Of a stretch of 64,000 bases of DNA, positions 52,048 to 61,342 are shown piece after piece. A model generated the notes under the pieces. The model worked only from the letters and a program-made list of their open reading frames with translations. It was not told where the DNA came from and ran no database searches. A program made the position numbers and the translations under genes. Source of the DNA: JANMCE01 sp963791625 (GTDB taxonomy: Bacteria; Actinomycetota; Acidimicrobiia; Acidimicrobiales; Ilumatobacteraceae); contig CAWBTA010000015.1 of the NCBI GenBank assembly GCA_963791625.1, positions 1,175,147 to 1,239,146 on the forward strand, written 5' to 3'. The stretch's first letter is position 1; every line of letters begins with the position of its first letter.

Positions 52048-52445
52048 GACGCACTCTCGGCACGATCAGCCGGTGTGATCAATCCATCGGCGATGCGGTG
52101 CCCGACTTTCCAGCACCGGCTGCCCCGAGTTGCTCTGTTCCGCCTTGCAGTGACTTTTCGTAAGGACGTTGGATGGCTGTCGACATCATGCTGATGGCGA
52201 CGAGTCTGGCGCGGGTAGCGGGTGGTGCGTGGAAGGTAGCCGAGCCGGTACTTGCCCCACGCAACGCGCTCCACCCGACCTCGGGTTCGCTCGGCACGAA
52301 GGAGGTTCGAGACGGACTTGCTTGGTAGCGGGCCAAGGTCCACGCCAAGCGCCCGCAGATGGTCGACCAACTCCGAAACCCTATGGATGGAACCCTGCGG
52401 TTCGAGGGCGACCAGGAGGACATAGCGCAACTTCAACGATTCCAT
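52038..52445 (-). CDS. Hypothetical protein within inverted-repeat-bearing segment
   Basis: A 135-residue frame from ATG 52445 with an AGGA site 7 bases upstream. The first 85 residues look like a real small DNA-binding domain (MESLKLRYVLLVALEPQGSI, LPSKSVSNLLRAERTRGRVE, WGKYRLGYLPRTTRYPR). The last 50 are Arg/Ser-rich, run through the left 26-bp inverted repeat and are probably not native. I do not know the family. Confidence 0.45.
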   Translation of the reverse strand: MESLKLRYVLLVALEPQGSIHRVSELVDHLRALGVDLGPLPSKSVSNLLRAERTRGRVERVAWGKYRLGYLPRTTRYPRQTRRHQHDVDSHPTSLRKVTARRNRATRGSRCWKVGHRIADGLITPADRAESASHT

Positions 52446-52513
52446 AGTCGAATCCTACGGAGGGGGTGTGATGAGGTTGCCGGGGATGAAAAGTCACTGC
52501 AAGGCGGAACAGA
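52134..52513. repeat. Segment bounded by a 26-bp perfect inverted repeat
   Basis: The 26 bases at 52134-52159 (starting TCTGTTCCGCC) recur as an exact reverse complement at 52488-52513. The 328 bases between them hold most of the small minus-strand gene. The repeat could be the ends of a non-autonomous mobile unit or duplicated fragments left by rearrangement. No obvious target-site duplication is seen next to the repeats. Confidence 0.55.
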
Positions 52514-52563
52514 ACAAACACCTGGGCTCCGGCTGAACGTCGCTCGGCGCTGATGGACGCACC

Positions 52564-52785
52564 TCACCGGCTCTCGCCTCGGCCGTCGGTGAAGCTCCCG
52601 AGATTCACGGTGGGGAGTTTGGCGGCGAAGTCGCGTGCAGCATTGAGAAAGCCGTCGTCGGTGCCACAATCGACCCGCACGCGGAGCGGCGACAGCGCGG
52701 CGGTGTTGGCAAACACGTTGTGGGCGGCGTAGTCATCGGCCGAATCGAAACGCACCGTCCGCTGACTCCCTCGCCGTGTCACCAT
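52564..52785 (-). pseudogene. C-terminal fragment of an esterase-like alpha/beta hydrolase
   Basis: This 73-residue frame reads FDSADDYAAHNVFANTAAL and LRVRVDCGTDDGFLNAARDF, resembling the acid-residue region (D-x-G-x-x-D) of putative esterases of the esterase-D type. The nucleophile domain and the final His region (it ends GSFTDGRGESR) are missing. It is evidently a gene remnant. Confidence 0.45.
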
Positions 52786-52944
52786 CGCAGCAGTGGCAGC
52801 TCCGTGGTCCTACGCGTGAACGTGACGGAATACCCGGCGCGAGCGGACCTCGTGGCCCTGGATGGAAGACCGGCCGGAGCACATGATCGAGTCAGGGCGG
52901 TAAAGGAGGGTTCTGATGGCCTCGTCTACAAAGACAGCTTCATC

Positions 52945-53667
52945 GTGAAATCAACTCGGAAGATTGAGATCACAACAGGAGCGCTGTTCATCGTCGCCAC
53001 CACCGCATCGCTCACGGCGGCTGCACTGTTGCCCGCCCTCACGGGTGCGGACTACCTGACGGGCGTGGCCAACCACTCCAACCGACTTACCACCGCCGCG
53101 CTCCTCTACCTGGTCGCAGCCGGCGGCAGTGTCGGCATCGCGGTTGCCCTCTACCCTATGTTGTGGAAGTTCAACGTCGGCCTTGCGGTCGGGTCAGTCG
53201 TATTCAGGGCCATTGAGGCGGTCTTCTACACGGTTGGGGTCGTGAACTTGTTGTCGATCCTGACCCTTGGCCAGAAGTTCGCTACGGCACCGGCCGCTGA
53301 GCAAGCGACGTATCGGACACTTGGCGATTCGTTGGTAGCCGCGCGTGACCAAGCGGCGTTGGCAGGGGTGTTCGCGTTCGGTCTAGGTGCCTTGATGTAC
53401 TACGTCGTCTTCCACCAGTCGCGGCTTGTGCCGCGATGGCTGTCGGCCTGGGGCATCGCGGCGGTGGTCGCCATGATGACCGCCTGCCTGCTGGCACTGT
53501 TCCACAACACTGCGGTGACGGGGTATGTCGTGCTAGCCGCGCCCATCTTCATCCAGGAGATGGTGTTCGCCGTGTGGTTGCTGGTCAAAGGTTTCAGCCC
53601 GCTACCGATTCGATCAACGATGTCGTCGGACAGTGGACCGGCCCACACGATGGTGCTCGAGAAATGA
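52945..53667 (+). CDS. DUF4386 membrane protein
   Basis: About 240 residues with six membrane helices (for example GALFIVATTASLTAAALLPA and LLYLVAAGGSVGIAVALYP) and the DUF4386 landmarks FRAIEAVFY and LFHNTAVTGYVVLAAPIFIQEM. Start choice is difficult. GTG 52945 is in frame, but the good AAAGGAGG site (52902-52909) serves ATG 52916 in another frame, whose 10-codon ORF ends overlapping the GTG (GTGA). Either coupling or a one-base error explains this. Confidence 0.72.
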   Translation: MKSTRKIEITTGALFIVATTASLTAAALLPALTGADYLTGVANHSNRLTTAALLYLVAAGGSVGIAVALYPMLWKFNVGLAVGSVVFRAIEAVFYTVGVVNLLSILTLGQKFATAPAAEQATYRTLGDSLVAARDQAALAGVFAFGLGALMYYVVFHQSRLVPRWLSAWGIAAVVAMMTACLLALFHNTAVTGYVVLAAPIFIQEMVFAVWLLVKGFSPLPIRSTMSSDSGPAHTMVLEK

Positions 53668-53725
53668 TGACGCCGTAGGCCCCGCGGATCCAGCTCCGCC
53701 TGCGGTCAGAGTGGGAGAATTGGGT

Positions 53726-55000
53726 GTGGCCCGCTTATCGAGTCGATCTCACCATCCGCATCGGGCTTCGCTTCGTGGGCACGGCTATTTCAAGCGGCTA
53801 GGCCCAGGAATCGTCACCGGCGCAGCTGACGACGACCCGTCGGGTATCGGTACCTATTCACAGGTGGGGGCGGCGCAGGGCCTGTCGTTGTTGTGGATGG
53901 CTCCATTCATGTTGCCGCTTGCAATCGCTGTGCAGGAATCGACCGCGCGGCTCGGTCTGGTTACCGGGAAGGGGTTGGGCACGCTGATCCGCGAGCGTTT
54001 CCCACGTTGGGTTCTGGTCGGCGCGGTCGTCCTCTTGGCCTCGGCAAATACGTTGAACATCGCCGCAGATCTCGCGTCGATGGGCGCCGCGCTCAAGCTT
54101 CTGGTTCCCATCCCCACCGCCGTTGGTGTCGTCGCGTTTGCGGCGGCAATGGCCGTGGCCGAAGTTGCCGTTCCGTATCACCGCTACTCGCGGGTGCTTC
54201 GATGGTTTGCGTTGTCACTGGTTTCCTACGCTCTTGTTCTGGCCATTGTGAAGGTGAACTGGGCGGCGGTTGCTGCTCGAACGTTTCTCCCGAGGTTCTC
54301 GTTCGATTCAACGAACCTCGTCGCGTTGACTGCCATCGCCGGCACGACGATCTCGCCGTACTTGTTCTTCTGGCAGACGTCGGAGGAGGTCGAAGAACGC
54401 TTGGACGGGCCTGCCACACCGATCGATCGACCGCACATCGTCGCGATGCGCGTCGATGTGTGCACCGGCATGCTGTCGGGCGTCGCGGCGATGTTCGCGA
54501 TCATGTGTACCGCTGCGGTCACCATCGGTGCGTCCGGTTCGGTCAACATTGGTTCCGCCGAGCAGGCTGCAGCAGCGCTCGAGCCGCTGGCGGGCAGTTT
54601 CGCCAAAGTCCTCTTCTCAATCGGCATCATCGGAATCGGTTTACTTGCCGTTCCCGTCCTGGCCGGGTCGACCGCGTACGCGGTAGCTGAAGCATTTCAT
54701 TGGAATGAGGGCTTGAGCCGACGGTTCCGTGACGCCCCCGGGTTCTATGCGGTCATTGTTGGGTCGCTGGCCGTTGCGCTCGCGCTCGTCGGACTCGGAC
54801 TCAACCCAATCAGGGCGTTGTACTTCGCCGCGATCTTCAACGGGGTCACAGCACCGCCGTTGATCGCGCTCATTGTTGTGCTCGCACGCTCGAAGGCTGT
54901 ACTTGGCGAGTTCAGATCCGGCCGGGTGTCCCTCTTTGTTACCGCCGCGACCGGAGTGATTATGACGTTCTTCCCCATCGCCGCACTCATCATCCGGTAG
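53726..55000 (+). CDS. NRAMP-family-like metal transporter with non-canonical metal site
   Basis: About 424 residues with 11 membrane helices. Helix 1 carries DDDPSGIGTYSQVGA where classical MntH/Nramp has DPGN, and helix 6 carries GTTISPYLFFWQTSEEVEE where the classical MPH triad would be. The fold is clearly NRAMP, but the loss of the Asn and Met metal ligands means Mn/Fe transport should not be assumed; NRAMP-related magnesium transporters show similar changes. GTG 53726 (GGGAG upstream) is chosen. Confidence 0.8.
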   Translation: MARLSSRSHHPHRASLRGHGYFKRLGPGIVTGAADDDPSGIGTYSQVGAAQGLSLLWMAPFMLPLAIAVQESTARLGLVTGKGLGTLIRERFPRWVLVGAVVLLASANTLNIAADLASMGAALKLLVPIPTAVGVVAFAAAMAVAEVAVPYHRYSRVLRWFALSLVSYALVLAIVKVNWAAVAARTFLPRFSFDSTNLVALTAIAGTTISPYLFFWQTSEEVEERLDGPATPIDRPHIVAMRVDVCTGMLSGVAAMFAIMCTAAVTIGASGSVNIGSAEQAAAALEPLAGSFAKVLFSIGIIGIGLLAVPVLAGSTAYAVAEAFHWNEGLSRRFRDAPGFYAVIVGSLAVALALVGLGLNPIRALYFAAIFNGVTAPPLIALIVVLARSKAVLGEFRSGRVSLFVTAATGVIMTFFPIAALIIR

Positions 55001-55004
55001 GACA

Positions 55005-55025
55005 GTGAGCGGAATGAACGCTCAC
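55005..55025 (+). terminator. Hairpin after the NRAMP-like gene
   Basis: GTGAGCG-GAATGAA-CGCTCAC forms a 7-bp stem just after the stop codon. There is no T-run, so intrinsic termination is uncertain. The rest of the gap to 55139 shows no further feature. Confidence 0.4.
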
Positions 55026-55139
55026 ACCAAAGCCCGGTATCGGAGTGAACCTCGACTTCGCGGACACGAAGGACCATCGGGGGCGAGCCACGCGGCATCT
55101 TGGCCCTGGTAGTCGGGGGCAAGCGTTGTTCATGCTGAA

Positions 55140-56420
55140 GTGGTGACCTCGTTGACGGGCACCCGGACCGTTCCATTCTCGATCGCGGTGATTGCATCGC
55201 CGTTGCACGAGCGTTCTGCACTTGAGCGATCGCTTTCACCGTTTACCGAGGCTCTCGCGACGATCGGTGGCTCCCTGGGCGACGCCGAAACAGCGACTGT
55301 CAACACGCAGCCAATGGTCGTTCTTGTAGCGACCGGTGGAACCGAAGCGATGGTTCTCGACCTGCACGGTCGACGTCAGGCCTTCGCTCCGGGTGAGCCC
55401 CTCGTTCTGGTAACGATGCCGTTCCACAACTCTCTGCCCGCCGCTCTCGAGGCGCTCGCCCGACTTCAGCAGGACGGTGCCCGCGGTCGAGTCATCCACG
55501 TCCGTTCCGGCAACGATCCGGCAGCGATCGGTCGAGTTCGCGAAGCAGTCGAGGACCTCGAGGTCCGTCAACGACTGTTCGCCACGCGGATCGGCCAGGT
55601 CGGTGTCCCGTCGGACTGGCTGGTGGCGAGTGCGCAGACTGCCGGGACGGTTCGCGAGTCATGGGGACCGACGCTGGTGCCAGTGGACATCGGTGCGGCC
55701 GTCCAGCGCTTTCATGCGGTTTCCACGACCGACGCAACCCCTCTCGCCCACGACCTAGCGCGTCGAGCGCTCCGACTGGTTGAGCCTTCGTCCGAGCACG
55801 TGTTGACCGCCGCTCGCCTACTCCCCGCGCTGCGCCGGTTGATCGATGAGGAACGCCTCGACGCGATCACGGTTCGCTGCTTCGACCTGCTCACAACCAT
55901 TCACACATCGGGGTGCGTCGCACTCGCCGAGCTCAACGATTCCGGCATCGTTGCCGGGTGCGAAGGCGACGTGCCGAGCGCCATCACGATGCTGTGGGTC
56001 CGCTACCTTCTCGACTCGGCTGCGTGGATGGCGAACCCCAGCGACATCGACGCCGAGGCTGGCTCGATACGTTTGGCCCACTGCACGATCGCAAGGTCAC
56101 TCACCAACGGATTCGAACTGCGTTCACACTTCGAGTCGGGTATCGGCGTTGGTATCGCAGCCCAAATCGATCCCGGCCCCGTCACGCTTGTTCGTATCGG
56201 CGGTCGGACACTGCGCGAGCTGTTTGTCACGAATGGGCAAGCGGAGTCGACCCAAGCGCACCAAGACGCCTGCCGCACGCAGGTCTCGGTCAAGGTCGAA
56301 CCGGCGTGCGCCGCTCGCGTGTTGTTACACCCGCTGGGCAACCATCTGATACTGACACCAGGTCATCATGCGGAGCGCCTGCTGTCGTGGTGGAAGTTCC
56401 TGATCGAGCCAACGGCGTGA
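55140..56420 (+). CDS. L-fucose isomerase-like protein
   Basis: A 426-residue protein with FucI/AraA-like architecture: an N-terminal Rossmann-like half (VVLVATGGTEAMV, TMPFHNSLPAALEAL) and a C-terminal catalytic-like half (GCEGDVPSAITMLWVRYLL, MANPSDIDAEAG, RLAHCTIARSL). The Glu of GCEGD and the His of AHCT could be metal ligands. The start is GTG 55140. The stop overlaps the GTG of the following ABC ATPase (GTGA), so a sugar isomerase-like enzyme is coupled to an exporter, an unusual pairing. Confidence 0.7.
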   Translation: MVTSLTGTRTVPFSIAVIASPLHERSALERSLSPFTEALATIGGSLGDAETATVNTQPMVVLVATGGTEAMVLDLHGRRQAFAPGEPLVLVTMPFHNSLPAALEALARLQQDGARGRVIHVRSGNDPAAIGRVREAVEDLEVRQRLFATRIGQVGVPSDWLVASAQTAGTVRESWGPTLVPVDIGAAVQRFHAVSTTDATPLAHDLARRALRLVEPSSEHVLTAARLLPALRRLIDEERLDAITVRCFDLLTTIHTSGCVALAELNDSGIVAGCEGDVPSAITMLWVRYLLDSAAWMANPSDIDAEAGSIRLAHCTIARSLTNGFELRSHFESGIGVGIAAQIDPGPVTLVRIGGRTLRELFVTNGQAESTQAHQDACRTQVSVKVEPACAARVLLHPLGNHLILTPGHHAERLLSWWKFLIEPTA

Positions 56421-57341
56421 GCACGGCAGCGATCGAAGTCGTCGATCTCCGGAAACACTACGGAGACCTCCAGGCCGTCGCGGGGGTGACGTTCACGGTC
56501 GAACTCGGAGAGGTGTTCGCGCTGCTCGGTCCGAACGGCGCAGGCAAATCCACCATCGTGGAGATACTGGAAGGTCATCGTGAGCGAACCGGCGGATCGG
56601 TTCGCGTGCTTGGCGAAGATCCTGAGACGGGTGGCCGACGGTTTCGTGAGCGAATTGGCATCGTGTTGCAGGATGCCGGCCTCGACGGTGAACTCACCGT
56701 GCGGGAGACGCTCTCGTTGTTTGCTGGGTTCTACCCGCGACCAATGGTCGTCGGCGACGTCATCGATCTCGTCCAGCTCGGCGGGAAGCGCCGCGCCCGA
56801 GTTCGCACGTTGTCCGGCGGGCAGCGCCGTCGGTTGGATCTCGCGCTCGGCCTCGATCGGTGACCCGGAGCTGATCTTCCTCGACGAGCCAACCACAGGA
56901 TTCGATCCCGAGGCACGGCGCCACGCCTGGGAGATCCTCGACCAGCTCCGGGCGCTGGGCAAGACGATCGTTCTCACCAGTCACTACATGGACGAAGTGC
57001 AACGACTGGCCGACCGTGTCGCCGTGATGGCCAAGGGCTGCGTCGTCGCCATCGCCGACCCTCAGTCGCTGGGCGGTCGAGACCTCGGCGAAGCGGAGAT
57101 CTGCTTTCGGGTGGCTGATCGAGCCTCATTGGACGACCTGCCCTTGGACATTCGCGCCGAGGCCGAAGTCGATGATGATCGTGTCGTCTTCCGCACGAGC
57201 AAACCGACGCGCCTGCTCGCGAAACTGACCAGCTGGGCCGACGATCGTGGCGAGGAACTCGAAGCGTTGACGGTGACGCGACCCTCACTTGAGGACAGCT
57301 ACCTAGCACTCATCGCGCAACGGGAAGAGTCCGAATCGTGA
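56417..57341 (+). pseudogene. ABC-2-type exporter ATP-binding protein, frameshifted
   Basis: GTG 56417 opens a DrrA-like ATPase: Walker A GPNGAGKST, Q-loop VLQDAGLD, signature LSGGQRRRLDLALGL. The frame then hits TGA at 56861. One frame over the protein continues as GDPELIFLDEPTTGFDP (Walker B) with switch TSHYMDEV and a C-terminal domain to 57341. Removing a G near 56854-56858 (giving LIGDPEL) restores about 307 residues. The 3' end overlaps the permease start (GTGA). Confidence 0.8.
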
Positions 57342-58195
57342 ACGCCAACGGTCACACCAACCGTCGTCAGAACATCGTGGTGCTCAGCGCTCGCCAGGTG
57401 CTGTACCAGTGCCTGCTGATGGTGCGGAGTCTGAGCGGACCGTTCTTCACGTTTGTGATCCCGCTCATGCTGCTGTTCGTCTTAAGCCTCGTGTACGGAA
57501 ACAATGTGATGCCGACCCGGCCGATTCGGTTCCCTCAGTTCTACACGCCGTCGATGGTGGTCTTCTCGGTTGCGAACGCGTGTTACGTGAACCTGATCAA
57601 CGGTGCGACCATCGCGCGTCAGCAGGGAATCCTGAAGCGCATACGTGGCACGCCGTTGCCGGGTTGGGCTTATCTGCTCGGGCGCGCCGGATCTACGGGA
57701 GTCGTTGCCGGGCTGTCGGCAACAGCGGTGGTGATCGTGGGCGAGACCCTGTTTGATGCCCAACTCGCCTGGTCGACGCTGCCCGGATCGATCGTCATGG
57801 TCGTGATCGGCGTGCTGACCTTCTCGATGCTGGCTCTCGCCATGACGCGGCTCGTCACCTCGACCGACTCCGCACTACCCGTTGCCTACGGCACGTTCCT
57901 GCCTGTCGCGTTCGTGTCCGACGTTTTCTTCCCGTCCGACAGCAGTCCGGCATGGTTGCGAGACGCGGCGCAGGCGCTGCCGTTGCGACCAATGGCGCGG
58001 ACTCTCGAAGCCAACATGCTCACGGGTGCTCGCGGACTTGGGTTCCGCTGGCCTGAACTGGGCATCGTGGCAGCGTGGGCCTGTGGCGCGGCGATCGCAG
58101 TAGGACTGACATTCCGTTGGGAACCGTCGAGACCCCGAACCCGCCGTGTTCGAGGTCCCCGGAAGGCGGACCGTCGGAGGGCTCGAAACACCTAG
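57338..58195 (+). CDS. ABC-2-type exporter permease
   Basis: A 285-residue permease with six membrane spans. It has the ABC-2 signatures FYTPSMVVFSVANACYVNL, RQQGILKRIRGTPLPGWAYL (cytoplasmic coupling loop) and a PLRPMARTLEANML segment before the last helix. GTG 57338 overlaps the ATPase stop. Together the two genes make a DrrAB-like drug or lipid exporter; the fucose-isomerase-like gene is first in the operon. Confidence 0.85.
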   Translation: MNANGHTNRRQNIVVLSARQVLYQCLLMVRSLSGPFFTFVIPLMLLFVLSLVYGNNVMPTRPIRFPQFYTPSMVVFSVANACYVNLINGATIARQQGILKRIRGTPLPGWAYLLGRAGSTGVVAGLSATAVVIVGETLFDAQLAWSTLPGSIVMVVIGVLTFSMLALAMTRLVTSTDSALPVAYGTFLPVAFVSDVFFPSDSSPAWLRDAAQALPLRPMARTLEANMLTGARGLGFRWPELGIVAAWACGAAIAVGLTFRWEPSRPRTRRVRGPRKADRRRARNT

Positions 58196-58240
58196 CGGCC
58201 GGAATTTCACGGACATACACCTGCGACAACTCACCGCTCG

Positions 58241-58919
58241 TCAGGGCCGCTTGAGGAGCCCGGCAATCTTGTCACCGGCACCCCTGACGATGGTCACGTA
58301 GTTGGGTGCAGTCGCCTCAGGTCCGGTACTCGGGATGGCTCCGGCCTGCAGCACCATTACTACGTTGCCGAACCGACCGGCCGTTTGGTCGGTGATTGAC
58401 ATCGCCGGGGTTTGGCCGATCAATTGGATGGTCACCCTCCAACTGATCGAGTCGTCGCCGATCTTGGGCACAGTGGCTGATGGCTGCAGCGTGTAGACGT
58501 TCCCGCCGTCGTCTTTCCACGTGACGCCGGAGCACGCGGCGACGGCCAACTTCACCGAAGTGAGGTACTTCTGGACATCGGCGTTGCTCCACGCCTGTTG
58601 CCGAACCATGTAGGGGGAATCACGGGTCCCGATGGTTAACTCAACGTCCGCACCCTGTTGGCCTGCGAGCGTTACCAACGTCTCGCCTTTGCCAGCTGGG
58701 CACCACAACGACGGGTCAATCGATGGGTTCTCGGGCTCGCGTGGTTGCGAACACATCACGCTGTGTCTCGGTGAACCCGGTGCCGAGATCGCTCGTCGTC
58801 AGCAATGCTTCGCCCAACTGCTGTGGAGTGATCGTGGCGGTTTTGTTCGTACTCCCGCCGCTCCCGCATGCTCCCAGCGTCAATGACATCAACGGAGACA
58901 GGGTCCTGCAATTCGCCAT
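58241..58919 (-). pseudogene. Secreted lipoprotein gene, frameshifted
   Basis: From ATG 58919 the frame encodes a short leader with a lipobox (LTLGACGSGG) and ITPQQLGEALLTTSDLGTGF, ending DVFATTRAREPID at 58716. One frame over the protein continues as EPENPSIDPSLWCPAGKGET and on to 58241 (VVMVLQAGAIPS, NYVTIVRGAGDKIAG). Dropping one C (about 58739) joins the two into about 225 residues, resembling sensor-domain (PknH-like) lipoproteins. The formal frames are 58716-58919 and 58241-58759. Confidence 0.6.
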
Positions 58920-58954
58920 TTCATCGATGGTCCTCCTTGAACTTCTTCGTCGAG

Positions 58955-61342
58955 CTAGATGTATCGCAGCGCGTCACCCGCGTTGATGCGTGTCGCTCGG
59001 CGCACCGGGCCAACGACGATGAAGGCCGCGAGCACGACCGTGGCTGCGAGGACGATGAGAGCGGTGCCGATATCGAACACGGTGGCGATCTCAAGCTCCA
59101 TGATTGTCAACGTCAATCTCGCGAGGCCCCACGACAGCACGAACCCGAGTGGGATACCGAGGACCCATCCGACCACGGCCTGGACGACGCTCTCGGCCGC
59201 GAATGAGCGGCGGATGTCGCGAGCACGTGCGCCGACGCAGCGCAGGATGCCGATCTCACGGGTGCGTTCGATGACGTTCATCGTGATCGCGTTGACGAGG
59301 CCGACCAGTCCGATCGCCACTACGACGCCGCCGACCACGACGATCATGTTGAGGATGGCGTCGTTGGCCGCCTTGTTCTCGGCCTTGAGCGAGTGAAGCG
59401 TCTGGGGTGCGACCCGATAACCCGCGGTAACGAGTGCGTCCTCCACCGTGTTCGTCGTGCGGTCCACCTGGCTGTTGTCGGTGTGAGGCACCGACAGCCA
59501 GACCATATTCGTGGCGTCACCCCACCCGGTGGCCTGTTGCAGCCACCTGAGGGGCACGAAAAACGCTCGACCACTCTGTTGCTGGGTCCGGTCGATCCCG
59601 ACAATCTGGACGGTCATCGCACCCCCGGCCGTCGTGACGGACACCGTGTCGCCCGGTTTGAGGTTGTGCTCGCGCGCCACGTTCGGACCCACCACCGCGA
59701 CCGCCGCGCCTTCGGCTGCCTCGTCGGCCCCGTACCAGCGCCCGCTACGGAGCACAGGATGGTAGAGCGTCGTGCTTGTCAGCCCGAACACGGGGAACGT
59801 CTCGTCGCCGTACCCGATCGAGTTCTGCAGGACCGGCTCGACGCGCTCGACCCCGGCCGTGGCGGCAGCGATCGCACGGGCTGCGGCATCGAGCCGAGGC
59901 GTGCCGGCGGGGGCGTACATGCTGGCGTCCCACGCGACGACGCGGTAGTCCCGTTCCAGCTCCCGCCCGAACGAAGTTGCCATGTTGAGGAACCCCAGAG
60001 CCGTCGCGACGGCGAGGGCGATCTGCAGCGTCGTCGCAGCTGTCCGACGCTTGTTGCGCACCAGATTCCGGACACCGGACCTGATGGTGAGCGGCAGCCG
60101 ACGACCGTGCATGAGGAGTCGGTCCACGCGCGACGAGCCGAAAGTGACCGCCGCGCCCTTGCTCTGAAGGGCCTCGCGGACGGGGATGCGCAGCGCACGC
60201 CGGAGCGCCGGCACCGATGCGCCGACTGTGAGGATCACGGCGAACACGGCACTGAAGCCGACCACCTGGATGCTCACGCCGAAGCGGCCGGGGACACCGA
60301 GGACGCTGCTTGTCACGAAGGCCGCGATGAAATGCGCTATCGCAATCCCGATCGGGATGCCGATCAACACGCCGAAGATGGCGAGATACAACGCGGCGCG
60401 GACGAAGACCGCCGCGATCTGGCGACGCCGACCGCCGATCGCCTTCATCACGCCGATCTCTCCGGTCTGCTCGGCCATGAGGGTGTTCATCGTGTTTGCG
60501 ATCAGGAATACCGCGGTGACCAGAGCGAGCGCAGCGAGCACGTACACGAACGTCGTCATTTGGTGGGCGAACGACCGACCCGGCCAGTCGCCGTGGTCAC
60601 GGGTGATGGGTAAGTCGGTGAGGGCGCCAGACCCGACGTTGGTGTCGAGCCAGGTGCGCAGGCTGGTCACCGTTGCGTCGACAGCTTGTGGCGTGGTGTC
60701 GCGGAGTTGGAACGCGAGGCTGTTCACGCCGGTGACGCCGGCGAGCGCACGCACCGTGTCGGTCGTTGCGTACAGGATGAGTTGCTTGGGGTACGTCCCC
60801 GGCGCCTGCTGGAAGGCGAGGCTGCGGGCCCTGCCGGACACCTCTTGCGACACGACCGATCCGTCGGCAGCGACAATGCGAACAACATCGCCAGCGTGCA
60901 GGGAGACGTTGACGGCGTCGGCATTGCCATCGTCGGAAAGCACCTGACCATGGCCCGGGGCGGCGCCACTCATGGTGCTCACGACATCGATTGACTGGTG
61001 GGTGAAGTCGTCGACACCCCATACCGTCACCGGGACGCGACGGTCGCCGATCAGCGCACGAGTTGAGTACGTCACCCGCGCGCTCACCGCGTCGACGTTG
61101 GCGATGGTGGCGAGTTCGCCTGCGGTCGTGGCATCGAAGGTCATGTCGCGCACCGGCAGCGTCACATCGTACAAACGGGTCTCGCTGACCTCGGCATTCA
61201 TGGTGCGGTCGATCAGGCTCGGGACGGCGAGCATCCCGATCCCCGCCACCGCCAGCCCGATCGTGGCGGCGGTGAGGATCGAGCGGGCGCGTCGGCGCCC
61301 GAGATCGCGCCATGCCTTGTGGGTGAGCGTTTTCGAGCCCAC
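58955..61342 (-). CDS. FtsX/MacB-type ABC transporter permease
   Basis: A 795-residue permease with two FtsX-like units, each having a periplasmic domain and membrane helices (TFVYVLAALALVTAVFLIAN; ILNMIVVVGGVVVAIGLVGL). The coupling motifs are typical: QTGEIGVMKAIGGRRRQI and RTREIGILRCVGARARDIRR. It functions with the LolD-like ATPase whose stop shares a base with its start. Possible roles are lipoprotein or envelope stress export. Confidence 0.87.
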   Translation of the reverse strand: MGSKTLTHKAWRDLGRRRARSILTAATIGLAVAGIGMLAVPSLIDRTMNAEVSETRLYDVTLPVRDMTFDATTAGELATIANVDAVSARVTYSTRALIGDRRVPVTVWGVDDFTHQSIDVVSTMSGAAPGHGQVLSDDGNADAVNVSLHAGDVVRIVAADGSVVSQEVSGRARSLAFQQAPGTYPKQLILYATTDTVRALAGVTGVNSLAFQLRDTTPQAVDATVTSLRTWLDTNVGSGALTDLPITRDHGDWPGRSFAHQMTTFVYVLAALALVTAVFLIANTMNTLMAEQTGEIGVMKAIGGRRRQIAAVFVRAALYLAIFGVLIGIPIGIAIAHFIAAFVTSSVLGVPGRFGVSIQVVGFSAVFAVILTVGASVPALRRALRIPVREALQSKGAAVTFGSSRVDRLLMHGRRLPLTIRSGVRNLVRNKRRTAATTLQIALAVATALGFLNMATSFGRELERDYRVVAWDASMYAPAGTPRLDAAARAIAAATAGVERVEPVLQNSIGYGDETFPVFGLTSTTLYHPVLRSGRWYGADEAAEGAAVAVVGPNVAREHNLKPGDTVSVTTAGGAMTVQIVGIDRTQQQSGRAFFVPLRWLQQATGWGDATNMVWLSVPHTDNSQVDRTTNTVEDALVTAGYRVAPQTLHSLKAENKAANDAILNMIVVVGGVVVAIGLVGLVNAITMNVIERTREIGILRCVGARARDIRRSFAAESVVQAVVGWVLGIPLGFVLSWGLARLTLTIMELEIATVFDIGTALIVLAATVVLAAFIVVGPVRRATRINAGDALRYI

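Noticed and set aside
56849..56866. Programmed +1 frameshift at a CGG-TGA in the ABC ATPase
   Set aside because: Stop-adjacent context is reminiscent of release-factor frameshifting, but four other genes here show similar indels without a stop at the shift, so sequence error or decay is simpler.
59393..60613. Plus-strand open frame of 406 codons
   Set aside because: Antisense to the FtsX-type permease, with typical shadow-frame composition.
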